Positions 26,634 through 35,685 are shown, counted from the first letter of the stretch. The stretch: 64,000 nucleotides of DNA from Lachnospiraceae bacterium (GCA_022791755.1 JAAVZR010000014.1:87746-151745); one strand, 5' to 3'. A program made the numbers and translations. The notes: generated by a model not told the origin, from the sequence alone.

Positions 26634-27158
26634 TCATGTTTCATGCTTCATGACACCCCGGATCCGCTTTGCCACTTCTCCTCCCAGCAGGCCGATCACA
26701 AGCCCAGTCACGCTCCCCGATACAAAGAGGACAGGCAGATATGCCATCACACCTGCATTTTCCAGTACCAGCATAGCCATGACGATCTGTCCCACATTAT
26801 GGAAAATCCCTCCGGCGATACTGACCGTAACCATGCCAAAGACCCCGGCCTTTTTTAAAAGTACCATGACTGCATAGCTCAAAAGTCCTCCGCCCAGGCT
26901 GTAGATCATCGATACGCTGTTGCCAAAAGTGGCGGCCACCAGCAAGATCCGGATCAGAGCCAGGACAAAGGCGTCCCTGGCTCCCATGGTGTAGAGCGCC
27001 ACCATCACCACGATATTCGCCAGGCCGATCTTCATACCCGGCACGAAGAAGCCCACTGCCGCCAGGGGAATCAAGCTCTCCAGATAGCTGAGCACAAAGG
27101 CCAGAGCAATCAGCAGTCCATAGATACACAGCCTCTTTATTTTCTGTTCGTTCTTCAT
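26634..27158 (-). CDS. Gx transporter family / heptaprenyl diphosphate synthase component I-like membrane protein
   Basis: The 174-residue product is hydrophobic, with about five membrane segments and the pattern GMKIGLANIVVMVALYTMG followed by GGLLSYAVM. It matches the Hpre_diP_synt_I (Gx transporter) family, small S-component-like membrane proteins often found downstream of ApbE/FMN_bind/Rnf genes. The ligand is unknown; the old prenyl-synthase name is likely misleading. GAGGAAG precedes the start. It is the last gene in the rnf cluster and is separated from it by a region with competing hairpins. Confidence 0.75.
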   Translation of the reverse strand: MKNEQKIKRLCIYGLLIALAFVLSYLESLIPLAAVGFFVPGMKIGLANIVVMVALYTMGARDAFVLALIRILLVAATFGNSVSMIYSLGGGLLSYAVMVLLKKAGVFGMVTVSIAGGIFHNVGQIVMAMLVLENAGVMAYLPVLFVSGSVTGLVIGLLGGEVAKRIRGVMKHET

Positions 27159-27191
27159 TTTCTTCCTCTATCCATATATCGGCAAGGGCGG

Positions 27192-27240
27192 CCTGCCCCG
27201 CATATATAGCAGGGCAGGTCCTTCTCATACAGACCTGCCC
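27192..27240 (-). promoter_or_regulatory. Mutually exclusive hairpins between two rnf-cluster genes
   Basis: The segment GGGCAGG(TC) at 27212-27220 can pair either with CCTGCCC at 27192-27198 or with GACCTGCCC at 27232-27240 (9 bp). Both stems use the same central strand, as in attenuators, but no clear T-run follows on the minus strand. It may instead be an mRNA stability element. Confidence 0.45.
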
Positions 27241-27265
27241 CTTTGTTACAGCATATTCTGCTTCT

Positions 27266-27997
27266 CTAGGCGATGACCGACAGCATCATGGTCAAAAAGC
27301 CCAGGGAAATCATCTCCACAGGAAGCCCAGCGAAGCGTTTTCCGGGCGTGGAAAATTTCATCTTGCCGCGGACGCTGATCAGAAGCGTCACACCGATCAC
27401 AGCGGATATCACGGTTTTCACTGTCACCATCGTGTCTCCGCCCACCACGGCTCCCACGGCCGCCACAGCTGCCGGAACCGCAATCCAGATGGAATCGGAG
27501 GAAATCTCCTTCTGAATCATGGTATTCACTGCCGCGATTCCCAGACCGCCGAATATGAGGCCAAAGGAATTCCGAAGGTATGCGCTGCTCACCACAGCGT
27601 TTTCCCAGACATCATATCCAAAGACAGCTCCGCTTCCCAGAAATTCGCGAACCGCTGCCACCACTGCCATCACTGCCAGCGCCAGATAATTCTGCTTCAG
27701 AATCTCACCGGCGGAGGCATCCTCCACCCCGTCAAATACATGCTTGCCCACCAGCATACCTACCAAAGACGCAGCCAGATAATCGGTCTTCAGGCCCGGC
27801 AGCCCAAAGATCAGGGCCACGCTGGTGGCTATAAAAGCAATGGCGCCTGCGGCTGTCTTACCGGTCATGCCGGCCAGCGTATCTCCCAGCACCGTACCCG
27901 CCACGATAATGGCCGCTGCCGCCAGGGCCGTCTCCAGCCCTGTGGTATACAGGACAAACGCCAAGGCAAACGCCTCTACGGAATAACGTACTTTCAT
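27266..27997 (-). CDS. RnfA/RnfE-like polytopic membrane protein (divergent)
   Basis: The 243-residue product has six or seven hydrophobic segments. The motif AVREFLGSGAVFGYDV closely resembles LVREFLGAGTAFGITI of the RnfE protein encoded at 33441-34115, so I place it near the Rnf-Nqr RnfA/E family. ATG at 27997 is chosen because GGAGG lies nine bases upstream; a GTG at 28006 abuts that site. It follows the two-domain FMN_bind gene, taking the place RnfE would have after RnfG. It may form the membrane core of a second Rnf-like module. Confidence 0.6.
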   Translation of the reverse strand: MKVRYSVEAFALAFVLYTTGLETALAAAAIIVAGTVLGDTLAGMTGKTAAGAIAFIATSVALIFGLPGLKTDYLAASLVGMLVGKHVFDGVEDASAGEILKQNYLALAVMAVVAAVREFLGSGAVFGYDVWENAVVSSAYLRNSFGLIFGGLGIAAVNTMIQKEISSDSIWIAVPAAVAAVGAVVGGDTMVTVKTVISAVIGVTLLISVRGKMKFSTPGKRFAGLPVEMISLGFLTMMLSVIA

Positions 27998-28012
27998 CGC
28001 ACTCACCCTCCT

Positions 28013-28756
28013 TTAATTGGCTGCTTCATCAAGACAGGCCTGAGCCGACTTGATGGCTGCGTTGCTGGTCATGGTGGCGCTGGCTATCGCATCCACCTCG
28101 GCGGACTGGGCCTCCAGTATCGCTGCCTGCAGCTTCTCCATGGCCGGACCGCCGATCGTAGGCGTCTCCTGATCTCCCACGATCTGTACATCCGCGATGG
28201 AGCCGTCGTCGCCGATGGTAATCGTCACTGTCACGTCACCGTTCATGCCATGCTCCGCGTGGGTATAAACGCCGGGCTTATAGGCGCCGGAGGCTCCCGC
28301 CGCTCCGCTGCCCGAGCCTGCCGCCGCTTCCGCCTGGGCCAGACAATCCTTTGCCGCCGTTATCACCGCCTCGCTGGTGACCGTGGCGCTGGCCACCGTA
28401 TCCACATCCGCGGACTGGGCTTCCAGTATCGCTGCCTGCAGCTTCTCCATGGCCGGACCGCCGATGGCCGGGGTTTCTCCCGGGCCTTCCACCTGTACAT
28501 CTGTGATCACGTCGCCCTCACCGATGGTGATCGTCACTGTCACATCGTCGCCATTGATTCCTTTCCCCGACGCGGTATAGGTGCCGACGCCGTATTTACC
28601 GGCCGCCTCTGCGCCTCCCTGCCCATCTCCGGGACCGGGCGCAGGAGCTGCCTGGGAAGCCGTGCCTCCCGCCATCCTGACGCCGAACACAACCGCCACT
28701 GCCACGACCAGAGTGAGGAGCAGAGCGGTAAATCCGTTTGATTTCTTCTCGTTCAT
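28013..28756 (-). CDS. Membrane-anchored protein with two FMN_bind domains (RnfG-like)
   Basis: The 247-residue product has one N-terminal membrane segment (about residues 9-30), a Pro/Gly-rich linker, and two FMN_bind units (about 55-140 and 160-247). Each ends in a flavinylation-type motif, VASATVTS with Thr127 and IASATMTS with Thr230; both have Ala where SGAT normally has Gly. ApbE would attach FMN to these Thr residues, giving a two-flavin carrier on the outer face. GGAGGAG precedes the start. It sits between RnfD-like and RnfA/E-like genes, in the RnfG position. Confidence 0.85.
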   Translation of the reverse strand: MNEKKSNGFTALLLTLVVAVAVVFGVRMAGGTASQAAPAPGPGDGQGGAEAAGKYGVGTYTASGKGINGDDVTVTITIGEGDVITDVQVEGPGETPAIGGPAMEKLQAAILEAQSADVDTVASATVTSEAVITAAKDCLAQAEAAAGSGSGAAGASGAYKPGVYTHAEHGMNGDVTVTITIGDDGSIADVQIVGDQETPTIGGPAMEKLQAAILEAQSAEVDAIASATMTSNAAIKSAQACLDEAAN

Positions 28757-28767
28757 CGTAACTCCTC

Positions 28768-29676
28768 CTATTTCACGCCATACACATGGGGCTTTTTGTC
28801 AATCATGTCCAGGAAATACACGGTACAGTTGGCAATCAGAATACCAAAGCACACGCCCTCCGGGTACGTGCTGAACTGGCGCACCAGGATCGTAATGACC
28901 GCCGCCGCCAGCGCATAGAGAATCTTCCCCTTCTTAGTCACAAACACATAGTCCGTCAGCATAAACAGGCCGCCCAAGAACAGACCGCCTCCGAAGAAGG
29001 CCGCTCCCAGATTGCCCATCAGAAGACCGCTGCCCAGCCCGACTGCTACGATATATACCACAGCTGCCAGCACATTGACCTCCTTCTTATAGGCCAGATA
29101 CGCAAACCCAACCAACAGAAGCAGTGCGCTGGTCTCTCCCAGAGCGCCGGGGATATTGCCGATAATCATATCTACAACACTGTAATTCATCTCCATGCCG
29201 TACTTCACGGCGCTTAAAACCGTGGCGGAGGCCGTGGTATCCACTGCACCGGGAGCCGCGTAGCTCATAATATAGCCGCCGTATACCACCATCGCAAAAA
29301 GCCTGCCCATCAGGGCCGGGTTCACCACGTTGCTGCCGATACCGCCGAAAACCTGCTTCACCACAATGATGGCAAAAATATCGGCACATACTACCACCCA
29401 CACAGGCGTGGTGGATGACATGTTAAATGCGATCAGCATTCCGGTCACAGCAGCGCTGAGATCCGTAACAGTCAGCGCCTCTTTGCGAAGTGTCTGCCAG
29501 ATTCCCTCAGCCGCCATACAGGTGATCACCGATACTGCGGTCAGGATCAGAGAATTCATCCCGAAGATCACCGTGGAATAAATCAGTGCCGGCACCAGTG
29601 CGATACACACATCCAGCATGATTTTCTGCGTAGTATTAGGCGTCCTCAGATTCGGATTGATATGTTGCTCCGCCAT
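28768..29676 (-). CDS. RnfD-like subunit, second copy
   Basis: The 302-residue product is a polytopic NqrB/RnfD family protein: FGGIGSNVVNPALMGRLF, LGGLFMLTDYVFVTKKGKILYA and YPEGVCFGILIANCTVYFLD are typical blocks. The flavinylation loop is atypical (TTASATVLSA rather than SGATPLA). RnfD carries flavins and is part of the sodium or proton translocating path. The start overlaps the rnfC stop by one base (TAATG). It is a paralogue of the RnfD at 34738-35685. Confidence 0.88.
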   Translation of the reverse strand: MAEQHINPNLRTPNTTQKIMLDVCIALVPALIYSTVIFGMNSLILTAVSVITCMAAEGIWQTLRKEALTVTDLSAAVTGMLIAFNMSSTTPVWVVVCADIFAIIVVKQVFGGIGSNVVNPALMGRLFAMVVYGGYIMSYAAPGAVDTTASATVLSAVKYGMEMNYSVVDMIIGNIPGALGETSALLLLVGFAYLAYKKEVNVLAAVVYIVAVGLGSGLLMGNLGAAFFGGGLFLGGLFMLTDYVFVTKKGKILYALAAAVITILVRQFSTYPEGVCFGILIANCTVYFLDMIDKKPHVYGVK

Positions 29677-31028
29677 TACTTCTTCCCCCTTTCGCGAATC
29701 ATCGCCTTCACGGCGTCACGAGCCTTGGTATTGTAAAAGGTCAGCTCACGCTTGGCCGGGCAGGTATAGGAGCAGCAGCCGCAGGCAATGCACTCGGTGG
29801 CATGCAGCTTCTCGCACAGCTCCAGATTACCGGCACGATAGGCGTGATCGATCTTAAAGGGAGACAAACCTGCCGGACACACCAGACCGCAGCCGCCGCA
29901 GCGGATGCAGGCACTCTCCACAATATGGTCATTTTCCAGAACCAGAAGACCGCCGCTTACCTTGGTCACGCACTGGGTAATATCATCGCCGGTCATGCCG
30001 GTTCCGATACAGGGGCCAGTCATGGGACCGCCCAAAATCACCTTGTTATCTTTATGCGAAATTCCGCCGGCCAAAGCCACCAGCTCCCTGATCGGCGTCC
30101 CCAGAGGAACCAGGAAGTTCTTCGGATCCTTCACCTTGCCCGTGATGGTGATGCAGCGGGTGATGGACGGGATCCCGGCAAACACAATATCCGCCATGGC
30201 CTTGGCACTCTGCGCATTGGATACGATGCAGGCGGCGTCAGCCGGCAGTCCGCCGGCCGGAATCTCATTTCCGGTCACCGCCAGAATCAGCTGACGCTCG
30301 CTGCCCTGAGGGTACATGGTGGGCAGAACCTTCACCTCCACAGGCGCGTTCACACCCTTTAGAAGCTGGTTCAGACGATCTGCCACATCCTGCTTGTTAT
30401 CCTCCATGCAGATATAGCCCTTCTTCGCACCGCCGGCCTTCACCATGAGATTCACACCATTTAAAATCTCCCAGCTGTGCTCCAGAAGCATACGATGATC
30501 ACAGGTCAGGAAAGGTTCGCATTCCGCCGCGTTAATTAGCACATACTCGATGGGCTTATTGGGCTTATACTTCACATGGCACGGGAAGCCGGCTCCTCCC
30601 ATGCCCGTGATGCCGCCCTCTTCCATCAGCCCGATCAGCTGATCCTTCTCATAGCCGGAGATATCCACCATCTCATGAAGATAGGGCAGATCCTTCACCG
30701 GAGGCTGCTCTTCATCCGCTTCGATGACACAGACCGGTATCTCCTTTGGCCCGTTCTGAATCTTTTTGATTTCCTTCACAGTACCGCTGACGCTGGCATG
30801 CAGCTTCACAGCGAAGAAATTGGCCGGAGAGCCGATCAGCTGCCCCCTGTCCACATGATCTCCCTCCTTCACCAGCAGCTCACAGATGCTGGGGCCGGTC
30901 TGTGCCATGGAAATCTCTACCACCTTGGGAGTATACTCCACGATGGGCTTGGCATTGCTGAGCGCCTTGTCAGAGCCGTCCGTGGGATGCACACCACCAT
31001 GAAAAACGGTAAAATCCTGATTTTTCAT
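29676..31028 (-). CDS. rnfC: Rnf complex subunit RnfC
   Basis: The 450-residue product has an N-terminal barrel-sandwich region (FHGGVHPTDGSDKALS). The NADH/FMN-binding Rossmann part contains GGITGMGGAGFPCHVKY and INAAECEPFLTCD. Two 4Fe-4S motifs are CIRCGGCGLVCPAGL and CIACGCCSYTCPA. RnfC is the peripheral NADH-oxidising or NAD-reducing subunit. ATG at 31028 has AAGGA upstream; the open frame extends into the preceding gene. It is the only C subunit in the locus, so it must serve both D-type subunits if both are used. Confidence 0.95.
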   Translation of the reverse strand: MKNQDFTVFHGGVHPTDGSDKALSNAKPIVEYTPKVVEISMAQTGPSICELLVKEGDHVDRGQLIGSPANFFAVKLHASVSGTVKEIKKIQNGPKEIPVCVIEADEEQPPVKDLPYLHEMVDISGYEKDQLIGLMEEGGITGMGGAGFPCHVKYKPNKPIEYVLINAAECEPFLTCDHRMLLEHSWEILNGVNLMVKAGGAKKGYICMEDNKQDVADRLNQLLKGVNAPVEVKVLPTMYPQGSERQLILAVTGNEIPAGGLPADAACIVSNAQSAKAMADIVFAGIPSITRCITITGKVKDPKNFLVPLGTPIRELVALAGGISHKDNKVILGGPMTGPCIGTGMTGDDITQCVTKVSGGLLVLENDHIVESACIRCGGCGLVCPAGLSPFKIDHAYRAGNLELCEKLHATECIACGCCSYTCPAKRELTFYNTKARDAVKAMIRERGKK

Positions 31029-31051
31029 CTCACATAGTCCTTCCTTTTTCT

Positions 31052-32044
31052 TTATTTTCCAGCCTGGGCAAGGCAATCCTTCAGGGCCGCAATCACCGCA
31101 TTGCTGGTCATCGAGGCGCCTGAAACAATATCGATCTCAGCGCTCTGTGCCTCCAGGATGACGCCTGTCAGCTTCTCAGCCGCCGCACCGCCCAGCTCCG
31201 GCGTCTCATCCGGCGCGTCGATCTGAACGCCTGTGATCGTACCGGCATCATCTATCGTGACTGTCACCGTCACCTGCCCATGAAAGCCCTGAGCCGATGC
31301 GGTGTAGGCCGTTCCCTCTCCCAGAGAAGCGCTGCCGCCACTGCCGGAAGCCTGAGTCAGGCAGTCGTTCAAGGCCGTCAGCACCGCATTGCCGGTGTAA
31401 GTCGCTCCGCTTACCACGTCGATATCCTTGCCCTGGTTTGCAAGAATCGCTTCCTGCATCTTCGCGGCCGCCGCACCGCCCAGCTCCGGCGTCTCGTCCG
31501 GGGCGTCGATCACCGCTTCCGTAATCACCCCAGTATCATCCACCGTGATCGTGAGCGTTACCTCTCCGTGGAAGCCCTGAGCCGCAGCCGTGTATGTTCC
31601 TGCCGAAAGAGCTCCGAATTCTCCGCTCTCCACCGGAGCCTGAGTCTCCGGCTGCGGGATCTCAGCAGGCGTCAGTCCGGCCTGGGTCATGGCATCCGCC
31701 ACGGCCTCGCAGATCGCCTGGCTCGTATAAGTGGCGCCAGCCACCACGTCCACGTCGATATTCTGCCTCTTCACAATAGCTCCCGGGATCACATCTATGG
31801 CATTGGTGCCGATCCCCTCCGTCTCCTGATGCGAAAGCACATGGACCGCCGTAATCTCGCCTTTAGCGATTCTGACTTCTACCTTCACTTCTCCGCCTAT
31901 GGAACTGTTTCCCACGCCGGTGTACTTTTTCTCGCCGGTGATCATCGGTTTTACCACTACGATAAGAATGGCGACGACCATCATGACAACAAAGAGCGCC
32001 AGGCATTTATAGGTGCCAAGCAGGCCCTGTTTCTTTTCTTCCAT
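31052..32044 (-). CDS. Membrane-anchored protein with three FMN_bind domains
   Basis: The 330-residue product has one membrane segment (about residues 14-33) and three tandem FMN_bind units. Each ends with an ApbE target motif: VAGATYTS (Thr107), VSGATYTG (Thr217) and VSGASMTS (Thr313). Units two and three are near-duplicates (AQGFHGEVTLTITVDDTGVI against AQGFHGQVTVTVTIDDAGTI), implying recent internal duplication. It likely forms a three-flavin wire outside the membrane next to Rnf. It lies between rnfB and rnfC. It is related to RnfG but much longer and separate from the RnfG at 34133-34735. Confidence 0.88.
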   Translation of the reverse strand: MEEKKQGLLGTYKCLALFVVMMVVAILIVVVKPMITGEKKYTGVGNSSIGGEVKVEVRIAKGEITAVHVLSHQETEGIGTNAIDVIPGAIVKRQNIDVDVVAGATYTSQAICEAVADAMTQAGLTPAEIPQPETQAPVESGEFGALSAGTYTAAAQGFHGEVTLTITVDDTGVITEAVIDAPDETPELGGAAAAKMQEAILANQGKDIDVVSGATYTGNAVLTALNDCLTQASGSGGSASLGEGTAYTASAQGFHGQVTVTVTIDDAGTITGVQIDAPDETPELGGAAAEKLTGVILEAQSAEIDIVSGASMTSNAVIAALKDCLAQAGK

Positions 32045-32060
32045 GTCTCACCCTCCTATC

Positions 32061-32837
32061 CTATGAAATGACCTTCACCGGACACTTGGTCTTGCAGGTG
32101 CCGCAGTTCGTACATTTCTCATAATCGATCTTTGCCAGATTTTCTTCCACTGCGATCGCTCCCTCCGGACAGTTCTTCGCGCACATGCCGCAAGCGATAC
32201 AGCCGGCCTTGCAGACAGCACGGACCTCCTTGCCCGTATCATGGTTGCTGCACGCAACCATATGATCCTTCGACTCGGGAACCACCTCTATGATCTTCTT
32301 CGGGCACTTGGCCGCGCAGGCTCCGCAGCCCACACATTTCTCTCTGTCCACCACAGCCACGCCGTTTACCACATGGATCGCGTCAAAGGCACAGGCTTTC
32401 GCACAGAGGCCGCAGGCGATACAGCCATATTTGCAGACCTTGCGTCCCTTCTCATTGAGAACAGCCGTATCATTATCGCCCTTACACATCACAAAGGCTT
32501 TCTTTCCCTCCGCTGCGGGCACGTCGGCTGCTTCCACCCCCATAACCTCGGCAATCTTCGCCGCGCAGGCCGCGCCGCCCACCGGACAGGCGTTCACAGG
32601 GGCCTCCCCGTTAAAAATCGCCGCAGCCAGACCGTCACAGCCGGGATAGCCGCAGCCGCCGCAGTTATTGCCGGGCAGGCAGGAGCGTATCGCCGCCTGC
32701 TTCGGATCAATCTCCACCCGAAAGATATGACCGGTCACGCCCAAAAGCAGGCCGATCACCAGGCCCACACCTCCGACCATCAGAGTGGCCGTGATGACAT
32801 TCGTCACATTAAACATCAGTATTCCTGTTATGTTCAT
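32061..32837 (-). CDS. rnfB: Rnf complex ferredoxin-like subunit RnfB
   Basis: The 258-residue product has a hydrophobic N-terminal anchor, the 4Fe-4S motif NNCGGCGYPGCDGLAAAI, and several ferredoxin motifs: CIACGLCAKACAFDAI, CVGCGACAAKCPKKII, CIACGMCAKNCPEGAI and CTNCGTCKTKCP. RnfB takes electrons from reduced ferredoxin and passes them into the Rnf complex. GGAGGAGG precedes the start. It follows rnfA, as in acetogen and clostridial rnf operons. Confidence 0.96.
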   Translation of the reverse strand: MNITGILMFNVTNVITATLMVGGVGLVIGLLLGVTGHIFRVEIDPKQAAIRSCLPGNNCGGCGYPGCDGLAAAIFNGEAPVNACPVGGAACAAKIAEVMGVEAADVPAAEGKKAFVMCKGDNDTAVLNEKGRKVCKYGCIACGLCAKACAFDAIHVVNGVAVVDREKCVGCGACAAKCPKKIIEVVPESKDHMVACSNHDTGKEVRAVCKAGCIACGMCAKNCPEGAIAVEENLAKIDYEKCTNCGTCKTKCPVKVIS

Positions 32838-32849
32838 GGTTCCTCCTCC

Positions 32850-33425
32850 TTAAATAGCCAGATTGGCAAAGCCGTAGAACGCGATAGCCATCAGGCAGGC
32901 TGTAATCATAACAATGGGGGAACCCTTAAAAGGAACAGGTACATCGTTGCTGGCTGTCTTTTCACGGATACCGGCCAGGATCACGATGGCGATCAGGTAA
33001 CCGACAGCCGTACCAAAACCGCATACCACACTCTGCCAGAAATTATACTTATTCTGTACGTTGGTCAGAGCCACGCCCAAAACGGCACAGTTCGTCGTGA
33101 TCAGCGGCAGATACACCCCCAGCGCCTTATACAGAGACGGCACATATTTCTTAAAGAAAGACTCAACGATCTGTACCAGACACGCAATAACCAGAATAAA
33201 AACAATGGTATCCAGATACTGTAGTCCTAAAAGATCCAGCACCTGATACAGGCCAAAGGCCACCGCTGAGGCTACCGTAATAACAAAGACCACGGCGCCG
33301 CCCATTCCAAGGGCCACGTCCGTCTTGGTGGAAACGCCCAGGAAGGAGCAGATTCCCAAGAACTGGCTCAATACCACATTACTGAGCAGTGCCGCCGTGA
33401 TGGCGATGATAATCAATTCCTGCAT
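32850..33425 (-). CDS. rnfA: Rnf complex membrane subunit RnfA
   Basis: The 191-residue product matches RnfA: six membrane segments, LSNVVLSQFLGICSFLGVS with a conserved Cys, GLQYLDTIVFILVIACLVQ and LITTNCAVLGVALTN with a second conserved Cys in a pseudo-symmetric position. These Cys residues bind an intramembrane Fe-S centre in Rnf/Nqr complexes. It follows rnfE and precedes rnfB. Confidence 0.96.
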   Translation of the reverse strand: MQELIIIAITAALLSNVVLSQFLGICSFLGVSTKTDVALGMGGAVVFVITVASAVAFGLYQVLDLLGLQYLDTIVFILVIACLVQIVESFFKKYVPSLYKALGVYLPLITTNCAVLGVALTNVQNKYNFWQSVVCGFGTAVGYLIAIVILAGIREKTASNDVPVPFKGSPIVMITACLMAIAFYGFANLAI

Positions 33426-33440
33426 ATCCTATCTCCTCTC

Positions 33441-34115
33441 TCACTTACAGGTGCCGCAGGACTCGCAGTCGCTGGCACAGCCTTTTTCCTCGCCGCCGTT
33501 TACCCCGTTGGTGGCAGCCTTCATCTTAAACTTATTCTGCAGCGCCGCCAGCATGGCCAGGACCAGAAAAGCGCCGGGAGCCTTGGTGATAATGGCAATG
33601 GGCTCAAAAATACTGCTGGCCTCATAGATCGTGATACCAAAAGCCGTACCGGCTCCCAGGAATTCACGCACCAGACCGATGACGATCAGCGCCACCGTAA
33701 ATCCCAGCCCCATACCGATACCGTCGCAGGCGGACATCGTCACCGTGTTCTTGGAAGCATAGGCCTCCGCGCGGCCTAAGATAATGCAGTTCACCACAAT
33801 CAGAGGGATGTACAGACCCAGAGCCCCATACAGATCCTTCGTAAACGCCTCCATGATAAAGTCCACCAGCGTCACGAAGGTGGCCACCACCACGATATAA
33901 GCCGGCATACGCACGCCGTCGGGAATGATTTTTCTGAGGGCGGCAATCAGCATATTGGACAAAATCAGCACCACCGTGGTAGATACGCCCATTCCGGCGC
34001 CGTTGATCGCGCTGGTGGTGACTGCCAGAGTCGGACACATGCCCAGCATCAGGACAAAGATGGGGTTCTCACGGATAATACCATTATATATGGCATCCAG
34101 ATGTTTGTTCTTCAT
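33441..34115 (-). CDS. rnfE: Rnf complex membrane subunit RnfE
   Basis: The 224-residue product matches RnfE: NPIFVLMLGMCPTLAVTTSA with a conserved Cys, YIPLIVVNCIILGRAEAYA with the second, and VREFLGAGTAFGITIYE. It forms the inverted-topology partner of RnfA in the ion-translocating core. The C terminus has an extra Cys-rich end (CASDCESCGTCK), as in many clostridial RnfE proteins. GGAGGAGA precedes the start. Confidence 0.96.
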   Translation of the reverse strand: MKNKHLDAIYNGIIRENPIFVLMLGMCPTLAVTTSAINGAGMGVSTTVVLILSNMLIAALRKIIPDGVRMPAYIVVVATFVTLVDFIMEAFTKDLYGALGLYIPLIVVNCIILGRAEAYASKNTVTMSACDGIGMGLGFTVALIVIGLVREFLGAGTAFGITIYEASSIFEPIAIITKAPGAFLVLAMLAALQNKFKMKAATNGVNGGEEKGCASDCESCGTCK

Positions 34116-34132
34116 CGTATTCTCTCCTCCCC

Positions 34133-34735
34133 TCAGTTATTTTCCGCACAGTAACGGCCGAAGACGATACCGGCATTGACTGCGCTGGTCACAGCGTTAC
34201 TGGTGATGGTCGCTCCGCTGATAGCGCTGATCTCCGCGTCCGAGGCCGCCGCGCTCTTTACCACGCTGAAGCTGTCCACCGCCTTACCGGCAAACTGATC
34301 CTTAAACTCCGGCTCGCTGGCCTTCGATCCCAGTCCTGAGGTCTCGGAGCTGGTCAGAATATCGATACCCATGGAGGTCCCGTCCACACCGTAACCGTAG
34401 GCGATGACGATCTCTCCCTGACTGCCGCTCACAGAAATGCTCATGGCATAGCCGAGCACGCTCCCCGAGGCGTCCAGAGCTGCCATCACATCCGTAATCT
34501 CCGCATTGATACCGGCGCCGGACACCACCGAAGCCGACTGCTCCAGCAAATCCTCCCGGCTCTCGAAATTCGCCGCCTCCGCAAAAACGCCGCGATAGGA
34601 TGCCGCCTTCTCCTCTTCTTTCCTGGCCGTGATAATCGGGTTGGTCACCTCATAAGCCGCGCCCAGAAGCAGGCCCGAGACAAGGGTGATCACCAGAAGA
34701 ACCGCCGTATCCTTTAAAATCTTCTTAATATCCAT
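34133..34735 (-). CDS. rnfG: Rnf complex FMN-binding subunit RnfG
   Basis: The 200-residue product has one N-terminal membrane helix and a single FMN_bind domain. The motif GYGVDGTSMGIDILTSSETSG and the C-terminal ISGATITSNAV match RnfG, with Thr178 as the likely ApbE flavinylation site. RnfG shuttles electrons between the RnfD flavin and the membrane Fe-S centre. GGAGG lies inside the rnfD 3' end, so translation is coupled. Confidence 0.95.
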   Translation of the reverse strand: MDIKKILKDTAVLLVITLVSGLLLGAAYEVTNPIITARKEEEKAASYRGVFAEAANFESREDLLEQSASVVSGAGINAEITDVMAALDASGSVLGYAMSISVSGSQGEIVIAYGYGVDGTSMGIDILTSSETSGLGSKASEPEFKDQFAGKAVDSFSVVKSAAASDAEISAISGATITSNAVTSAVNAGIVFGRYCAENN

Positions 34736-34737
34736 AA

Positions 34738-35685
34738 TCAGGCCGCCTCCTTTGCTTTACCGGGAAGAAACTTGTCAATCAGCGGAATCAGAAGATTGCA
34801 GCAGATGATCGCGTAGGAAACGCTCTCCGGTGCAAAACCCATGGTCCGGTACACACCGGTCAACACGCCCATCAGCACACCGTAAATCACCTGTCCGGCC
34901 ACCGTCTTCGGATTGATAATCATATCGCCGGCGAAAAAGGCCACGCTGAAAATAAAACCGCCGCCCAGAATCTGCGCGCCGATATAGCTCATGTCAAAGC
35001 CATGACCGCCGAACAGCCCCATATACATCACAAAGGAAAGCACATAGATCACCGGCGGAACCAGCTTCACCGCTTTGCGGACGATCAGATAGAAAAAGCC
35101 CAGAAGCACGGCGACGGTGGATACCTCCACGATGGAGCCGTTGATATTGCCGAGAAACATATCCGTCAGATTGGGAGCCCCGCCTGCCTGCAAAACGGCC
35201 AGGGGCGTTGCGGACGAAATACCGTCTACCGTATATGTAGTCATCTCTTCCGCAAAGCTGATCAGCAGAAAACACCGGGAGGCCAGAGCCGGCAGCATGA
35301 AGTGCTGACCATAACCGCCGTACAGAAGCACCACGATCAGCGTGGCAAAGATCCCTCCGATTACCGGAACATAAAGATTAATGTCCGAGGGAAGGGTCAG
35401 TCCCAGGAGAAGCCCTGTCACAACGGCAGATCCGTCCGTGATACCGGTTTCCCTTTTCAGACAGGCATCATAGATCCATTCTGTCACCACGCAGGCCAAA
35501 ACGGAAGCCATGATTACCTTGACAGCGCCAAAGCCAAAGCGGTACGCGGCAAACAGAACCACCGGCAGCAGCGCGATTTCCATATCAAACATCAGCGTCT
35601 CCAGACGGGCGCTTTTTCTGACATGGGGTGATGCTTTCACACTCAATGAATCACTCACTTTTTGCACCTCTTTCTTACTTTTCAT
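34738..35685 (-). CDS. rnfD: Rnf complex subunit RnfD
   Basis: The product is a polytopic NqrB/RnfD protein. ITDGSAVVTGLLLGLTLPSDI, GGYGQHFMLPALASRCFLL and the flavinylation motif GISSATPLAVL are classical, as is FAGDMIINPKTVAGQVIYG. ATG at 35685 (315 residues) is my choice; GTG at 35658 with AAAGAGG eight bases upstream is a good alternative. It is the first gene of the rnf operon, which is unusual because rnfC normally leads; here C lies 3.7 kb downstream. Confidence 0.92.
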   Translation of the reverse strand: MKSKKEVQKVSDSLSVKASPHVRKSARLETLMFDMEIALLPVVLFAAYRFGFGAVKVIMASVLACVVTEWIYDACLKRETGITDGSAVVTGLLLGLTLPSDINLYVPVIGGIFATLIVVLLYGGYGQHFMLPALASRCFLLISFAEEMTTYTVDGISSATPLAVLQAGGAPNLTDMFLGNINGSIVEVSTVAVLLGFFYLIVRKAVKLVPPVIYVLSFVMYMGLFGGHGFDMSYIGAQILGGGFIFSVAFFAGDMIINPKTVAGQVIYGVLMGVLTGVYRTMGFAPESVSYAIICCNLLIPLIDKFLPGKAKEAA

